DNA of 41,259 nucleotides, from assembly GCA_005883995.1 (NCBI GenBank), contig VAXB01000029.1, positions 1 through 41,259 on the forward strand, read 5' to 3'. This document shows, one piece after another, positions 17,212 to 25,990 of this stretch. The position numbers and the translations under genes were made by a program. The notes under the pieces are model-generated. The model was not told the origin of the DNA. It ran no database searches and worked only from the letters and a program-made list of their open reading frames with translations. The stretch is from Actinomycetota bacterium (lineage in GTDB: Bacteria; Actinomycetota; Thermoleophilia; Gaiellales; Gaiellaceae). Numbering within the stretch: the stretch's first letter is position 1; the number at the start of each line of letters is the position of its first letter.

Positions 17212-17220
17212 CCGGCGCTC

Positions 17221-17550
17221 ATGGTGTCGCCCAAGACCCAGGCCCAGGCACCGGTCCGGTCGCTCGATCAACGGATGGAAGCGTTGAAACGCGCGAACGA
17301 CATCCGGGTTCGCCGGGCGCGTTTGAAGAAAGACCTCAAGGACGGACGCGTCTCGATCGAACAGATCCTCAGCAATCCGCCCGAGTACGTCTCCACGGCG
17401 AAGGTCTTCGACATGCTGATGGCGGTGCCGAAGTTCGGCCGCGTGAAGGCCGCGCGCTTTCTGAACACATGTCGGATCAGCCAGTCGAAGACGGTCGGTG
17501 GACTCTCCGATCGCCAGCGGACCGAGCTGATTGGCCTCTTCAACCGTTAA
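17221..17550 (+). CDS. mihF: Actinobacterial integration host factor
   Basis: 109 residues, basic. The C-terminal two thirds match mIHF: IEQILSNPPEYVSTAKVFDMLMAVPKFGRVKAARFL is a helix-two-turn-helix DNA-binding unit, followed by GGLSDRQRTELI. mIHF binds DNA without sequence specificity, shapes the nucleoid and is essential in mycobacteria. Its place before gmk-rpoZ-coaBC is the actinobacterial arrangement and is a strong taxonomic pointer. The gmk start lies inside its end (20-nt overlap). Confidence 0.92.
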   Translation: MVSPKTQAQAPVRSLDQRMEALKRANDIRVRRARLKKDLKDGRVSIEQILSNPPEYVSTAKVFDMLMAVPKFGRVKAARFLNTCRISQSKTVGGLSDRQRTELIGLFNR

Positions 17551-18136
17551 CTCGCGAGAGCTTCCCGTCATCGTCGTGACCGGTACGTCAGGTGCCGGAA
17601 AGGGGACCCTCGAAGCTGCGTTGATGCCGCGCGTGCCGGAGCTGGCGTTCGCGGTGTCGGCGACGACGCGCGCACGACGCGAAGGCGAGGAGGAAGGCCG
17701 CGAGTACTACTTCGTGAGCGAGGAAGAGTTCCAACGCATGCTCGACGCCGGCGAGTTCCTCGAGCACGTCGACTTCGCGTGGGGACAGCGGGTCGGGACG
17801 CTGTGGTCGGAAATCGCGCGAATCCGCGGAGAGGGGCGAGCGCCGCTCCTCGATCTCGAGACAGACGGTGCGCTCGTCGTCAAGCGGCAGATCGACGACT
17901 GCGTGACGATCTTTGTGCGGGCGCCGAGCTTCGACGAGCTCGAGCGGCGGTTACGTGAGCGCGCCACCGAGAGCGGCGGCGAGATCGAGAAGCGCCTCGA
18001 GCGTGCGAAGCGGCAATTGGAGCAACAGGACGAGTTCGATTACGTGATCGTCAACGACGACCTGGCGCGCGCGGCCGACGAGCTTTTCGAGATCGTCCAC
18101 CGGGAATTGAGTGCCGCAGGTACGATGGCCTCGTGA
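17531..18136 (+). CDS. gmk: Guanylate kinase
   Basis: 201 residues. The P-loop is GTSGAGKGT (residues 18-26, K24) and YYFV...F belongs to the GMP-binding domain. SATTRARREGE and the C-terminal DEFDYVIVNDDL are family motifs. It converts GMP and ATP to GDP and ADP. TTG 17531 is the only start that keeps the first strand; it overlaps mihF by 20 nt. The stop overlaps the rpoZ start. Confidence 0.93.
   Translation: MASSTVNSRELPVIVVTGTSGAGKGTLEAALMPRVPELAFAVSATTRARREGEEEGREYYFVSEEEFQRMLDAGEFLEHVDFAWGQRVGTLWSEIARIRGEGRAPLLDLETDGALVVKRQIDDCVTIFVRAPSFDELERRLRERATESGGEIEKRLERAKRQLEQQDEFDYVIVNDDLARAADELFEIVHRELSAAGTMAS
18121..18126 (+). promoter_or_regulatory. Internal -10 candidate for rpoZ
   Basis: TACGAT in the last codons of gmk, 6 nt before the rpoZ GTG. 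It would allow rpoZ to be transcribed separately as a leaderless mRNA. Confidence 0.4.
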
Positions 18137-18366
18137 TCCATCCACGCATTGATGAGCTGCTCGAAAACGTCGACTCGCGCTACGCGCTCGTGATCGTCGC
18201 CGCCAAGCGGGCTCGGCAGATCAACGATTACCACCACCAGCTCGGCGAAGGCATCGGCTTCGAGCAGGCGCCGCCGCCCCTCGTCGAGTCGCGCTCGAAG
18301 AACTACCTGACGATGGCCCTCGAGGAAATCTCAGAGGGCAAGCTGAACTACAAGTACTCCAGGTAG
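18133..18366 (+). CDS. rpoZ: RNA polymerase omega subunit
   Basis: 77 residues. SRYALVIVAAKRARQIN is the central omega helix motif that clamps the beta-prime C-terminus. A YLTMALEEISEGKL motif follows, as in actinobacterial omega. It stabilises RNA polymerase assembly. GTG 18133 overlaps the gmk stop (GTGA). Confidence 0.93.
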   Translation: MIHPRIDELLENVDSRYALVIVAAKRARQINDYHHQLGEGIGFEQAPPPLVESRSKNYLTMALEEISEGKLNYKYSR

Positions 18367-18395
18367 CGCCGCTCCCGCATCCGGCGGGCAACGGG

Positions 18396-18401
18396 CACAA
18401 T
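18396..18401 (+). promoter_or_regulatory. -10 candidate for coaBC
   Basis: CACAAT, 7 nt before GTG 18409 in the 42-nt gap after rpoZ; no clear -35. Confidence 0.35.
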
Positions 18402-18408
18402 CTTCCTT

Positions 18409-19569
18409 GTGGCGCGGGTGCTTTTCGGTGTGACCGGCGGAATCGCGGCGTACAAGGCCTGCGACCTCGTCCGGCTGCTCGTCAAGGGCGGGCACGATGT
18501 CGTCCCGCTCGTGACCCCCGGGGCTGACCGCTTCGTCCGGGCGCGGACCTTCGCGGCCCTGGCCCGCCGGTCTCCGGCCGAGGATCCCTACCCGCACCTG
18601 ACCCGAGCCGACCTCTTCGTCGTCGCCCCCGCGACGGCGAATACGCTCGCGAAGCTCGCGCACGGTCTCGCCGACAACCTGGTGACCGAGGCGGCGCTCG
18701 CGCATCGCGGGCCGACGCTCGTCGCGCCGGCGATGAACCCGCGGATGTGGGCGAACCCCGCGACGCGCGCGAACCTCGAGATCCTCCGTGCACGCGGCAC
18801 CGTGCTCGTGGGGCCTGACGAGGGCGAGGTCGCCGAAGGGGAGTGGGGCGTCGGCCGGATGGCCGAGCCCGAGGAGATCTACGCTCGTGCGCGGACGCTG
18901 CTGGGCGAGAGCGAGACGCTCCTCGGCAAGAGCGTCCTCGTCACCGCGGGCGGGACCCGGGAGCCGCTCGACGCGGTCAGGTTCGTCGGGAACCGGTCCT
19001 CCGGCCGGATGGGAGTCGCGCTCGCCGACACCGCCCGCAAGCGCGGAGCGAAGGTGACGTTGCTGGCGGCGAACCTTGCGGTCGAGCCACCCGCCGGTGT
19101 CGACGTCATCCCGACGACGACGGCCGAGGAGATGCTCGCCGCGGTGCGCGCCAACCGTGGCGCGGACCTCGTCTTGATGGCGGCAGCCGTCGCCGATTAC
19201 CGGCCGACCGACCGCTCGGACGACAAGCGGCCGAAGGCCGACGCGCCGTGGCAGGTCACGCTCGAGCCGACCCCGGACATCTTGGCCGAGCTCGGCGCCC
19301 GGCGGGAGAACGGGCAGGTGCTCGTCGGGTTCGCCGCCGACCGCGGAGCGAACGGGCTCGAGCGCGCGCGGGAGAAGCTTGCACGCAAGGCGGTCGACCT
19401 GATCGTGTTCAACGACGTGGCCCGCGACGACATCGGCTTCGACGCGCCCGACAACGAGGTCGTGCTCGTATCCGCGAGCGGCGAGACGCACGTCGAGAAG
19501 GCGCCGAAAGACCGAATCGCGTCGGCGATCGTAGACAGAGCTGAGGAGCTGCTGCGTGAGCGAAGCTGA
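18409..19569 (+). CDS. coaBC: Bifunctional phosphopantothenoylcysteine decarboxylase / phosphopantothenate-cysteine ligase
   Basis: 386 residues. The N-terminal flavoprotein CoaC domain carries GVTGGIAAYKA, the active-site His in PYPHL, APATANTLAKLAHGLADNL and the PAMNPRM clamp. The C-terminal CoaB domain carries VTAGGTREPLDAVRFVGNRSSGRMG, AAAVADYRP and the GFAAD segment. It makes 4'-phosphopantetheine for CoA. The position equivalent to the E. coli Cys158 is Glu here (AEGEWGVGRM), a position that also varies in other actinobacteria. The GTG start is supported by the -10 just upstream. Confidence 0.95.
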   Translation: MARVLFGVTGGIAAYKACDLVRLLVKGGHDVVPLVTPGADRFVRARTFAALARRSPAEDPYPHLTRADLFVVAPATANTLAKLAHGLADNLVTEAALAHRGPTLVAPAMNPRMWANPATRANLEILRARGTVLVGPDEGEVAEGEWGVGRMAEPEEIYARARTLLGESETLLGKSVLVTAGGTREPLDAVRFVGNRSSGRMGVALADTARKRGAKVTLLAANLAVEPPAGVDVIPTTTAEEMLAAVRANRGADLVLMAAAVADYRPTDRSDDKRPKADAPWQVTLEPTPDILAELGARRENGQVLVGFAADRGANGLERAREKLARKAVDLIVFNDVARDDIGFDAPDNEVVLVSASGETHVEKAPKDRIASAIVDRAEELLRERS

Positions 19570-20515
19570 GCGACTGAGAACGTCGAACGCGCCGCGGACG
19601 ATCGCCACGATCGTCGAGAATCTCGCGCGCGTCGTGCATGCGTCCGAGGAGACGCTGCAGCTCTGCGTTCTCTGTCTGGTCGCCGAGGGGCACCTGATCA
19701 TCGAGGACTTCCCCGGCGTCGGAAAGACGATGCTGGCGAAGGCGCTCGCACGCTCGCTTGACGCGGCGTTCTCGCGGATCCAGTTCACGCCCGACCTGCT
19801 GCCGTCGGACGTCACCGGCGTCAACGTGTTCAACCAGGCGTCGAACGAGTTCGAGTTCCGCCCCGGGCCGGTCTTCGCGAACCTGCTTCTCGTCGACGAG
19901 ATCAACCGCGCGTCACCGAAGACGCAAGCGGCGCTCCTCGAGTGCATGCAGGAACAGCAGGTCACGGTCGACGGCGTCTCGTACGAGCTGCCACCGCCGT
20001 TCATGGTGATGGCGACGCAGAACCCGATCGAGTACGAAGGGACCTATCCGCTGCCCGAGGCGCAGCTCGACCGGTTCACGATGCGGCTCGAGATCGGGTA
20101 CCCGCCGCTCGCCGAGGAGGCAAGGATGTTGACGGAACAGACCGGCGAGCCTCCGCTCGACGATCTCCACTCGGTCGTCGCGGGGAGCGACGTCGTCGCG
20201 CTGGCCGACGACGCGAAGGCGATCTACGTCGAGGAGAGTGTGAACCGCTACGTCGTCGCGCTGCTGCGCTCGACGCGCGGCGACGCACGGTTGTACCTCG
20301 GCGCGAGCCCGCGCGCGGGTATCGCGCTTCTGCGCGTCGCGAAGGCGCGGGCGCTGGCGCACGGTCGCGAGTTCCTGTCGCCCGACGACGTGAGGGCGGT
20401 CGTCGTGCCCGTGCTTGCGCACCGGCTGATCGTCGCGCCGGAGGCGCGCGCGAGCGGCCTCACCGGCGCCGCGATCATCACGGACGCGCTCGAGAAGACC
20501 CCGGTCCCCGTCTGA
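19556..20515 (+). CDS. MoxR-family AAA+ ATPase
   Basis: 319 residues. Walker A FPGVGKTML (G54-K57), Walker B LLVDEINR, sensor ATQNPIEYEGTYPLPEAQLDRF and a C-terminal lid domain are all present. MoxR ATPases act as chaperones that mature or insert partner proteins, usually with the DUF58 protein encoded next to them. The GTG start has GAGGAG upstream and overlaps coaBC by 14 nt. It heads a MoxR-DUF58-transglutaminase cassette. Confidence 0.9.
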   Translation: MSEAERLRTSNAPRTIATIVENLARVVHASEETLQLCVLCLVAEGHLIIEDFPGVGKTMLAKALARSLDAAFSRIQFTPDLLPSDVTGVNVFNQASNEFEFRPGPVFANLLLVDEINRASPKTQAALLECMQEQQVTVDGVSYELPPPFMVMATQNPIEYEGTYPLPEAQLDRFTMRLEIGYPPLAEEARMLTEQTGEPPLDDLHSVVAGSDVVALADDAKAIYVEESVNRYVVALLRSTRGDARLYLGASPRAGIALLRVAKARALAHGREFLSPDDVRAVVVPVLAHRLIVAPEARASGLTGAAIITDALEKTPVPV

Positions 20516-20520
20516 CCGAC

Positions 20521-21723
20521 GTGACGACGCGCGGACGATCGGTGCTCGCGCTCGGCCTCGTCGTGTACGTCGCGGCATGGGCGTTCGGCTCGAAGCCGCT
20601 CTACCCGGTTGCGGCGGGCCTGCTGTTGGTCTCGGTGGTCGCGTGGGCCTGGGTTCACCTGTCGAACGGGGCGTTCACCGTCGAGCGCGGCTCGACCGGC
20701 AGCGATCTCGTCGAGGGCGAGGACGTGCCGGTGGCCGTCGCAGTGACGTCGACCGGGATGCTGCGACCCGCGGTCGCCGAGCTCGCGGAACGCGTCGGCC
20801 GGTTCGGCGAGCAGCGGCATCAGCTCAGGCGGAAGGGCCGCCGCCTCGCGATCACATACGCGCTTCGCGAGGTGCCGCGGGGGCGGTACCCCTTCGAGAA
20901 CAGCCGGATCGAGCTCGGCGATCCGTTCGGCCTGCAGCGGATCACGGTTCCCCTCGCAGCCCCCGGTGCGCTGCTCGTCTACCCGCGGATCGTGCACGTC
21001 GACCGCCTGTTCTCCGAGAGCGGCGCACACGGGCTCGACGGACGTCGCCTGCTGCTCAGACGGCCCACCGGCTACGACCTGCACAGCGTGCGCGAATACG
21101 AGCACGGCGAATCGCTGCGCAAGGTCCACTGGCGCTCGACGGCGCACCGCGGACAGCTGATGGTGAAGGAGCTCGAGGACTCACCGCGCGATGAGATCGC
21201 GGTGTTGCTCGACGCGAACGCGGCCGCAGTCGCCGGCGCGAGCTTCGATGTCCAGGTTCGCGCGGCGGCGTCGATCATCGACGCGTACGCGGCGCGCGGT
21301 CGTAGGACGGTTCTCGTCGTCAACGCGGCGCGCCGCGAGGAACAGCGCGTCCATGCCGCGACCGAAGGACGGCGCCGCGCGCTGGAGTTGCTCGCCGCGG
21401 CCGAGCCGGATGGCCGCACCCCCCTCGAGGCGGTTCTCGCCGACGAAGGCAGCGCTGTCGCGCGGGCGCTCGAGCTGCTGGTGGTGACGGCGCGGCTCGA
21501 GCCGGCGGCAGTCGCCCGCCTGACACAGCGTGCGCTCGGTCACCGCCGGGTCGCGCTCGTGTACGTCGACACGCCGTCCTTCGCAGGCATGCCGTCGCGC
21601 CAGCTGCCGCTTCTGTTGCGCCTGCAATCCGTCGGTGTTCCGGTCGCGGTCGTCCGCGCGAGCGACGAGCTCGGCGCGGCGCTGGAGGGTGGCTCCGCCG
21701 CCGCCGGAGCGGCGCATGGTTAG
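20521..21723 (+). CDS. DUF58 membrane protein (MoxR partner)
   Basis: 400 residues from GTG 20521, 5 nt after the moxR stop. Two hydrophobic segments occur in the first 45 residues, then a beta-rich region, then the DUF58 signature LHSVREYEHGESLRKVHWRSTAHRGQLMVKELE, and a von-Willebrand-A-like C-terminal part starting near DEIAVLLD. The family is linked to cell-envelope functions and is thought to be handled by MoxR. It overlaps the transglutaminase gene by 8 nt. Confidence 0.85.
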   Translation: MTTRGRSVLALGLVVYVAAWAFGSKPLYPVAAGLLLVSVVAWAWVHLSNGAFTVERGSTGSDLVEGEDVPVAVAVTSTGMLRPAVAELAERVGRFGEQRHQLRRKGRRLAITYALREVPRGRYPFENSRIELGDPFGLQRITVPLAAPGALLVYPRIVHVDRLFSESGAHGLDGRRLLLRRPTGYDLHSVREYEHGESLRKVHWRSTAHRGQLMVKELEDSPRDEIAVLLDANAAAVAGASFDVQVRAAASIIDAYAARGRRTVLVVNAARREEQRVHAATEGRRRALELLAAAEPDGRTPLEAVLADEGSAVARALELLVVTARLEPAAVARLTQRALGHRRVALVYVDTPSFAGMPSRQLPLLLRLQSVGVPVAVVRASDELGAALEGGSAAAGAAHG

Positions 21724-23938
21724 AACGCTGGCGCTGTCACTCGTGGCCGCGGTCGTGATCTCGGCGAACTGGCTGCGGCTCGAGGATCCGCAACACGCAT
21801 CGCGTCTGACCGCGCTCGTTGCACTGGCGATCGCGCCGGCGCTCATTCGGCCGCTGTGGGGACGCGTCGCCGGCGGGATCGCCGCCGCGTTCGGGGCATT
21901 GTGTGTCGTCTTTTCGCTGTCGCCCCTCGCGCTCTGGCCCGGCGGTGCGCGGTTCTTCTCACCGCTCGCAGATCGCTTCGGTGGCGGCTTCGCAGACTTC
22001 TACGAATTCCGGCTGCCGATCGATCCAGCGGCGCATCCGCGGATGCACATGCTCGTCTTGCTCGCCGTCTTCGTGTTCACATTGCTCGTCGCGCTCGCTG
22101 TTGCCGCGCGCCGGCCCGTGCTCGCCGTGGTGGCATTGCTGGTCGGTGCGGGTTGGCCGGCGACGCTCCTTGCGGGTGGTCACGAGCTCGGCCGCGGCGC
22201 GATCATCCTCGGCGGCGCGCTCGTTCTGCTCGCAGGGATCACGGCGCGCGCAATGCCGGCCGCGGTCCCGGCCGCCCTCGGGATCGTCCTCGCTGCTCTG
22301 ACGCTCTCGGCTTCGCCGGCGGTTGCGAAGTCGGCGTTCCTCGACTGGCAGCACTGGAACCCGGTCGTACGTGCTGCGAAGCCGGTCAGCGTCGCGTACG
22401 TGTGGGACGCCAACTACAACGGCCTGAACTTCCCGCACAAGGTGACGACCGTGCTCACCGTACGCGCGCCCCAGACGCTCGGGACGTACTGGCGCGCGAC
22501 CGTGCTCGACGCGTTCGTCGGTGACCGCTGGATCGAGGACCTCCGACGCGAGACGCCGCAGGAGAGCCATGAGCTCACCCCGGCAGCCGCGCGCGATCCA
22601 CGGCGGGCCGTGCAGCAGGAGGTGACGGTCCAGGCGCTCGCCGACCGTCACCTGGTCGCCGCCAGCGTTCCGGTCGGCTTCAACGTCAGCGAGCCCGCGC
22701 AATGGCTCGGCCAAGACGTCGCGGTCGTGCCGCAGGGGCTGAAGCACGGCGAGCGCTACATCGCGTGGAGCTATATCCCGCAGCCGACAGCGAGCGCGCT
22801 CGTACGCTCGCCGGCGCGATATCCCGCTGCGTTGACGGCGCCCGGACGCGAGCTCGGCCTCGGGCGAGGCGTGACCTCGCCGCCCTTCGCCGAGCGGGGA
22901 CGCGACGCCATGCTCCATCGCGAGCTTGTCGGCCCGCTCGCGCCGTACGCGCAACTCCTTGCCCGTGCGCGCGCGGTGGCGGGCGACACACACAGTCCGT
23001 ACGCGGCGACCGTCTCGCTCGAACGCTGGCTCCGGACGACCGGAGGATTCACGTACTCGAACCAGCCGCCGCCGACCCCGGGATTCCCGCCGCTCGTCGG
23101 CTTCGTGCTCGAGTCGAAGACCGGGTACTGCCAGCATTTCGCGGGGGCGATGGCGCTGATGGCGCGGCTGCTCGGCATTCCTGCCCGGGTCGCCGTCGGG
23201 TTCGTGCGCGGTCAGTACGTCGACGGCCAATGGCAGGTGACGGACCACGACGCGCACGCGTGGGTCGAGGTCTGGTTCAAGGGGTACGGCTGGCTCCCGT
23301 TCGACCCGACGCCGGGCCGCGGGCGCCTCGCGGGCGCGTACAGCGCAGCGTCGTCGCTCTTCGATCCCGCTGCCGAGGCGAAGCTGCTGTCGAGCGTCGT
23401 CCGCGGCGGCGAGGTGTTCGGCTCACGCATCCCCGCGGCGGACGTGACCGACACGCGGCGGACGCCGCGCTCCGCGGCGGATGTCGGCGTCCAGGGGCTC
23501 GCGTCGGTGGAAACCGGATCGAACCGGCACAGCCTCGTGCTCTTCCTGCTCCTGCTCGCGCTCGGCGTCGTCGGCGCGATCGCGGTCGCGAAAACCGGAC
23601 GTCGCAAGGTGCGGTACTTCACCCGCGACCCGCGACGGACTGCGACGGCATGCGCACGAGAGCTCGCCGAGTTCCTGAGTGACCAGCGCCTATCGGTCCC
23701 CGCCCGGGCGACGCTCGGCGAGCTGGAAGAAATCGTGCGCGAGGATCTCGCCGTCGACCCGGCGCCGTTCGTGGCGGCGGCTTCGGCGGCGCGGTTCGGT
23801 CCGCCGTCGGGAGCGGGCGAGGCGGCGCGACGGGCGAAAAGTGAGCTCCGGGTGCTGAAGCGAACCCTCCGTCGACAGCTGTTCGTGCTCGACCGGGCAC
23901 GCGGTCTCGTATCGTTGCGGTCGCTCGGCTTCTCCTAA
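21716..23938 (+). CDS. Membrane-anchored transglutaminase-like protein (TgpA type)
   Basis: 740 residues. Five or six transmembrane helices in about residues 1-200 are followed by an extracytoplasmic region holding a transglutaminase-like cysteine-protease fold. The predicted triad is C472 (GYCQHFAGAMALMARLLGIPARV), H514 (HAWVEVW) and D530 (FDPTPG). One more membrane helix lies near residues 605-625, then a cytoplasmic DUF4129-like tail. TgpA proteins with this layout are essential in some bacteria; the substrate is unknown. ATG 21716 overlaps the DUF58 gene. Confidence 0.88.
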   Translation: MVRTLALSLVAAVVISANWLRLEDPQHASRLTALVALAIAPALIRPLWGRVAGGIAAAFGALCVVFSLSPLALWPGGARFFSPLADRFGGGFADFYEFRLPIDPAAHPRMHMLVLLAVFVFTLLVALAVAARRPVLAVVALLVGAGWPATLLAGGHELGRGAIILGGALVLLAGITARAMPAAVPAALGIVLAALTLSASPAVAKSAFLDWQHWNPVVRAAKPVSVAYVWDANYNGLNFPHKVTTVLTVRAPQTLGTYWRATVLDAFVGDRWIEDLRRETPQESHELTPAAARDPRRAVQQEVTVQALADRHLVAASVPVGFNVSEPAQWLGQDVAVVPQGLKHGERYIAWSYIPQPTASALVRSPARYPAALTAPGRELGLGRGVTSPPFAERGRDAMLHRELVGPLAPYAQLLARARAVAGDTHSPYAATVSLERWLRTTGGFTYSNQPPPTPGFPPLVGFVLESKTGYCQHFAGAMALMARLLGIPARVAVGFVRGQYVDGQWQVTDHDAHAWVEVWFKGYGWLPFDPTPGRGRLAGAYSAASSLFDPAAEAKLLSSVVRGGEVFGSRIPAADVTDTRRTPRSAADVGVQGLASVETGSNRHSLVLFLLLLALGVVGAIAVAKTGRRKVRYFTRDPRRTATACARELAEFLSDQRLSVPARATLGELEEIVREDLAVDPAPFVAAASAARFGPPSGAGEAARRAKSELRVLKRTLRRQLFVLDRARGLVSLRSLGFS

Positions 23939-24643
23939 TTGGACGCCGTCGTGATGGCAGCCGGGGAGGGCCGACGGCTCCGGCCGTTGACCGAGCGCTG
24001 GCCGAAGCCGGTGCTGCCGATCGACGGACGGCCCGTGCTTGCGACGCTGCTCCGCGAGCTTGCAGATGCCGGGGCCGTGCGCGTCTTCCTCGTCACCGGC
24101 TACCTGGCGGAACAGGTCGAGCGGCTCGCCGGCGACGGCAGCGCGTTCGGCCTCGAGGTCGCGGCCGTCCGGCAGCCGGCGGTGCTCGGTTCGGCGGACG
24201 CCGTTGCGCGCGCGATCGCGGGCGGGGCGCGGCCGCCGTTCCTCGTCAGTGCGGCGGACACCGTGTACCGGAGCGGGGACGTCGGCGCCTTCGCCGCAGC
24301 TGCCGCAGGCGCCGACGGAGCGATCGCGGTCCGGCGCGACCCGCCGCCCGGGCCAGGCCGTCGCGCAATCCAGGTCGAGGCGGGCCGCGTCGCCGCGATC
24401 GGTGGTTCCGGCAGTCTCTCGGGCGCGCCGCTCTGGCTCGTCGGCGAGGCTGTTGCGGCGCGGCTCTGTCTGGACAACGAGCCGTACGAGCTGGAGAACG
24501 CGTTCCTCGCCGCGATCGACGCAGGCGCGACGATCAGCGCGATCGAGATCGGGACGACGAGAGATCTGACGTATCCGGCCGATCTCGTTGGCGAGAACTT
24601 CCCCTACACGTCGGGGCTCGAGGCGGGCGGCTCGGCGGCGTAG
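23939..24643 (+). CDS. Sugar-phosphate nucleotidyltransferase-like protein
   Basis: 234 residues starting with a TTG directly after the transglutaminase stop (TAATTG). The N-terminal signature VVMAAGEGRRLRPLTERWPKPVLPI is the nucleotide-binding motif of the GT-A-like NTP transferases (mannose-1-phosphate guanylyltransferase, glucose-1-phosphate thymidylyltransferase). SAADTV takes the place of the usual metal-binding Asp loop. The hexapeptide C-terminal domain of larger members is absent. The sugar and nucleotide cannot be told from sequence. Confidence 0.75.
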   Translation: MDAVVMAAGEGRRLRPLTERWPKPVLPIDGRPVLATLLRELADAGAVRVFLVTGYLAEQVERLAGDGSAFGLEVAAVRQPAVLGSADAVARAIAGGARPPFLVSAADTVYRSGDVGAFAAAAAGADGAIAVRRDPPPGPGRRAIQVEAGRVAAIGGSGSLSGAPLWLVGEAVAARLCLDNEPYELENAFLAAIDAGATISAIEIGTTRDLTYPADLVGENFPYTSGLEAGGSAA

Positions 24644-24647
24644 GCGG

Positions 24648-24887
24648 TCAGCTCGACTCGGCCGACGGAGCATCGAGCCGGGCCAGCACCTCGCGGGCGC
24701 GGTCGAAATCGTTCCGGCTGACCCAGACCGCGACGGGGCCGCCTCCGGAGCCGGGCACTCCGAAAGACCCTGCGGCCATGTCCGTCAACTGCGAGTACGA
24801 CTCGATTCCCTCCACCGAGAGCGCCGATCGCAACAGCTCCGCCGCCATCTGGTTGGGGAACACCGCCATTCGGGTCGCGTCCGCCAC
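24648..24887 (-). CDS. DUF2007-type small protein
   Basis: 79 residues from GTG 24887; ATG 24869 is an alternative. VFPNQMAAELLRSALSVEGIESY, then GGPVAVWVSRNDFDRAREVLARL, is the DUF2007 pattern (strand-helix-strand, then strand-helix). A minus-strand -10 TAACGT (24895-24900) lies 7 nt before the GTG and supports that start. The function of the family is not established. It is a paralogue of the gene at 6912-7124. Confidence 0.7.
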   Translation of the reverse strand: MADATRMAVFPNQMAAELLRSALSVEGIESYSQLTDMAAGSFGVPGSGGGPVAVWVSRNDFDRAREVLARLDAPSAESS

Positions 24888-24894
24888 GGGACGA

Positions 24895-24900
24895 ACGTTA
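24895..24900 (-). promoter_or_regulatory. -10 box for the DUF2007 gene
   Basis: TAACGT on the minus strand, 7 nt before the GTG start; another example of leaderless spacing. A plus-strand TATCCT (24940-24945) lies nearby and may serve the TPR gene. Confidence 0.4.
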
Positions 24901-24999
24901 CGCCGCTCCGCGCCGAAACGGAAGCCTCGAAACCGGCGGTATCCTGGGATGGATGGAGGGTCTGAACGGGATCGAGGAGGGACGTTCCCGCCCGGGTCG

Positions 25000-25350
25000 A
25001 TGAGCGAGACGTACGACCTCTTCCAGCAGGGTCGAGCGCATCTCCGCAAGGGCAGAGCGGCGCAGGCGACGGTCGCGCTCGAGAAGGCGAAACGGCGCGA
25101 GCCGGACAAAGCGTCGATCCGGGAGGCCCTCGGCATCGCGTACCTGAGGATCCAGCGCTACGAGGAGGCCGAGCAGGAGTTCCGCGCGATGCTCGAGCTG
25201 TCGCCGACGGACCACTACGCGCACTACGCGCTCGGGCGCGCCCTCGAGGGCCAGGGCCGCGCGACCGAGGCGAACGGGCAATACAAGCTCGCGAGCTCGC
25301 TCCGGCCGCAGAGCGCGCATTACGCGTCGCGGATTCGCGACCTGGATTGA
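25000..25350 (+). CDS. Tetratricopeptide-repeat protein
   Basis: 116 residues, almost entirely TPR helices: three repeats of about 34 residues (YDLFQQGRAHLRKGRAAQATVALEKA, ASIREALGIAYLRIQRYEEAEQEF, DHYAHYALGRALEGQGRATEANGQY). It is a soluble protein-protein interaction scaffold with unknown partner. ATG 25000 is chosen because the sequence before it is low-complexity; ATG 24949 is in frame and would add 17 residues. The stop overlaps the dtd TTG start (TTGA). Confidence 0.8.
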   Translation: MSETYDLFQQGRAHLRKGRAAQATVALEKAKRREPDKASIREALGIAYLRIQRYEEAEQEFRAMLELSPTDHYAHYALGRALEGQGRATEANGQYKLASSLRPQSAHYASRIRDLD

Positions 25351-25784
25351 GGGCGGTCGTCCAGCGCGTGCACTCAGCGCGCGTGACCGTGGACGCGGGC
25401 CTCAGCCGGAGCATCGGGCGCGGCCTGGTCGTGCTCGTCGGCGTCGCCGCGGAGGATCGTGAAGCCGACGCGGACCGGCTCGCGACGAAGATCGCGCGCC
25501 TGCGGATCTTCGCGGGCGAGACCGGGAAGTTCGACCGGAGCGTCCTCGACGTCGCCGGCTCCGCGCTCGTCGTCAGCCAGTTCACCCTGATCGCCGACAG
25601 TCGGAAAGGGACACGGCCCGACTTCTCCGGCGCGGCACCGCGCGACGTCGCTGAACCGCTGTACAGCCGGATCTGCGATGCGCTCCAGACCGCCGGCGTT
25701 CCGGTGCAACGCGGAGTGTTCGGCGCGTCGATGCAGGTCGAGCTCGTCAACGACGGGCCGGTGACGATCGTGCTCGACACGTGA
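25347..25784 (+). CDS. dtd: D-aminoacyl-tRNA deacylase
   Basis: 145 residues, full length. VVQRVHSARVTV opens the protein; the catalytic motif SQFTLIADSRKGTRPDFSGAA and the C-terminal NDGPVTIVLDT (NxGP) cross-subunit motif are intact. It hydrolyses D-aminoacyl-tRNAs (and Gly-tRNA-Ala) for chiral proofreading. Its TTG start overlaps the TPR stop, so the two are coupled. Confidence 0.93.
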   Translation: MRAVVQRVHSARVTVDAGLSRSIGRGLVVLVGVAAEDREADADRLATKIARLRIFAGETGKFDRSVLDVAGSALVVSQFTLIADSRKGTRPDFSGAAPRDVAEPLYSRICDALQTAGVPVQRGVFGASMQVELVNDGPVTIVLDT

Positions 25785-25810
25785 CTGCGCCCGCCGGCGG
25801 ATGCATCCCC

Positions 25811-25816
25811 TACGGT
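25811..25816 (+). promoter_or_regulatory. -10 candidate for the 55-residue protein
   Basis: TACGGT, 6 nt before ATG 25823. Confidence 0.35.
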
Positions 25817-25822
25817 GGTGGA

Positions 25823-25990
25823 ATGAAGCGCATCCGAACGGCCGTGCTTATCGTCGCCGCTGTCGTTGTTGCAGCGGGACGACTCGAGAAGGCTCGGAAG
25901 GCGTATGTGGCCGAGGTGGCCGCGGGCTCGAAGCCGATCGAGGCTGTCGGGACTTCCATCGCAGCGTTCGTCGGGCTCGATCCCCCCTGA
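25823..25990 (+). CDS. Small membrane-anchored hypothetical protein
   Basis: 55 residues: basic start (MKRIR), one hydrophobic segment (about residues 6-17), then a soluble helix with Lys/Arg/Glu and a C-terminal AAFVGLDPP. It resembles short single-pass proteins of unknown function. Support comes from the -10 at leaderless spacing and from the membrane-protein pattern. A longer start (GTG 25781) overlapping dtd is possible but adds no recognisable sequence. Confidence 0.5.
   Translation: MKRIRTAVLIVAAVVVAAGRLEKARKAYVAEVAAGSKPIEAVGTSIAAFVGLDPP

Noticed and set aside
18837-18870. Loss of the CoaC active-site Cys as a defect in coaBC
   Set aside because: This position also varies in other actinobacterial CoaBC proteins, and the rest of both domains is intact.
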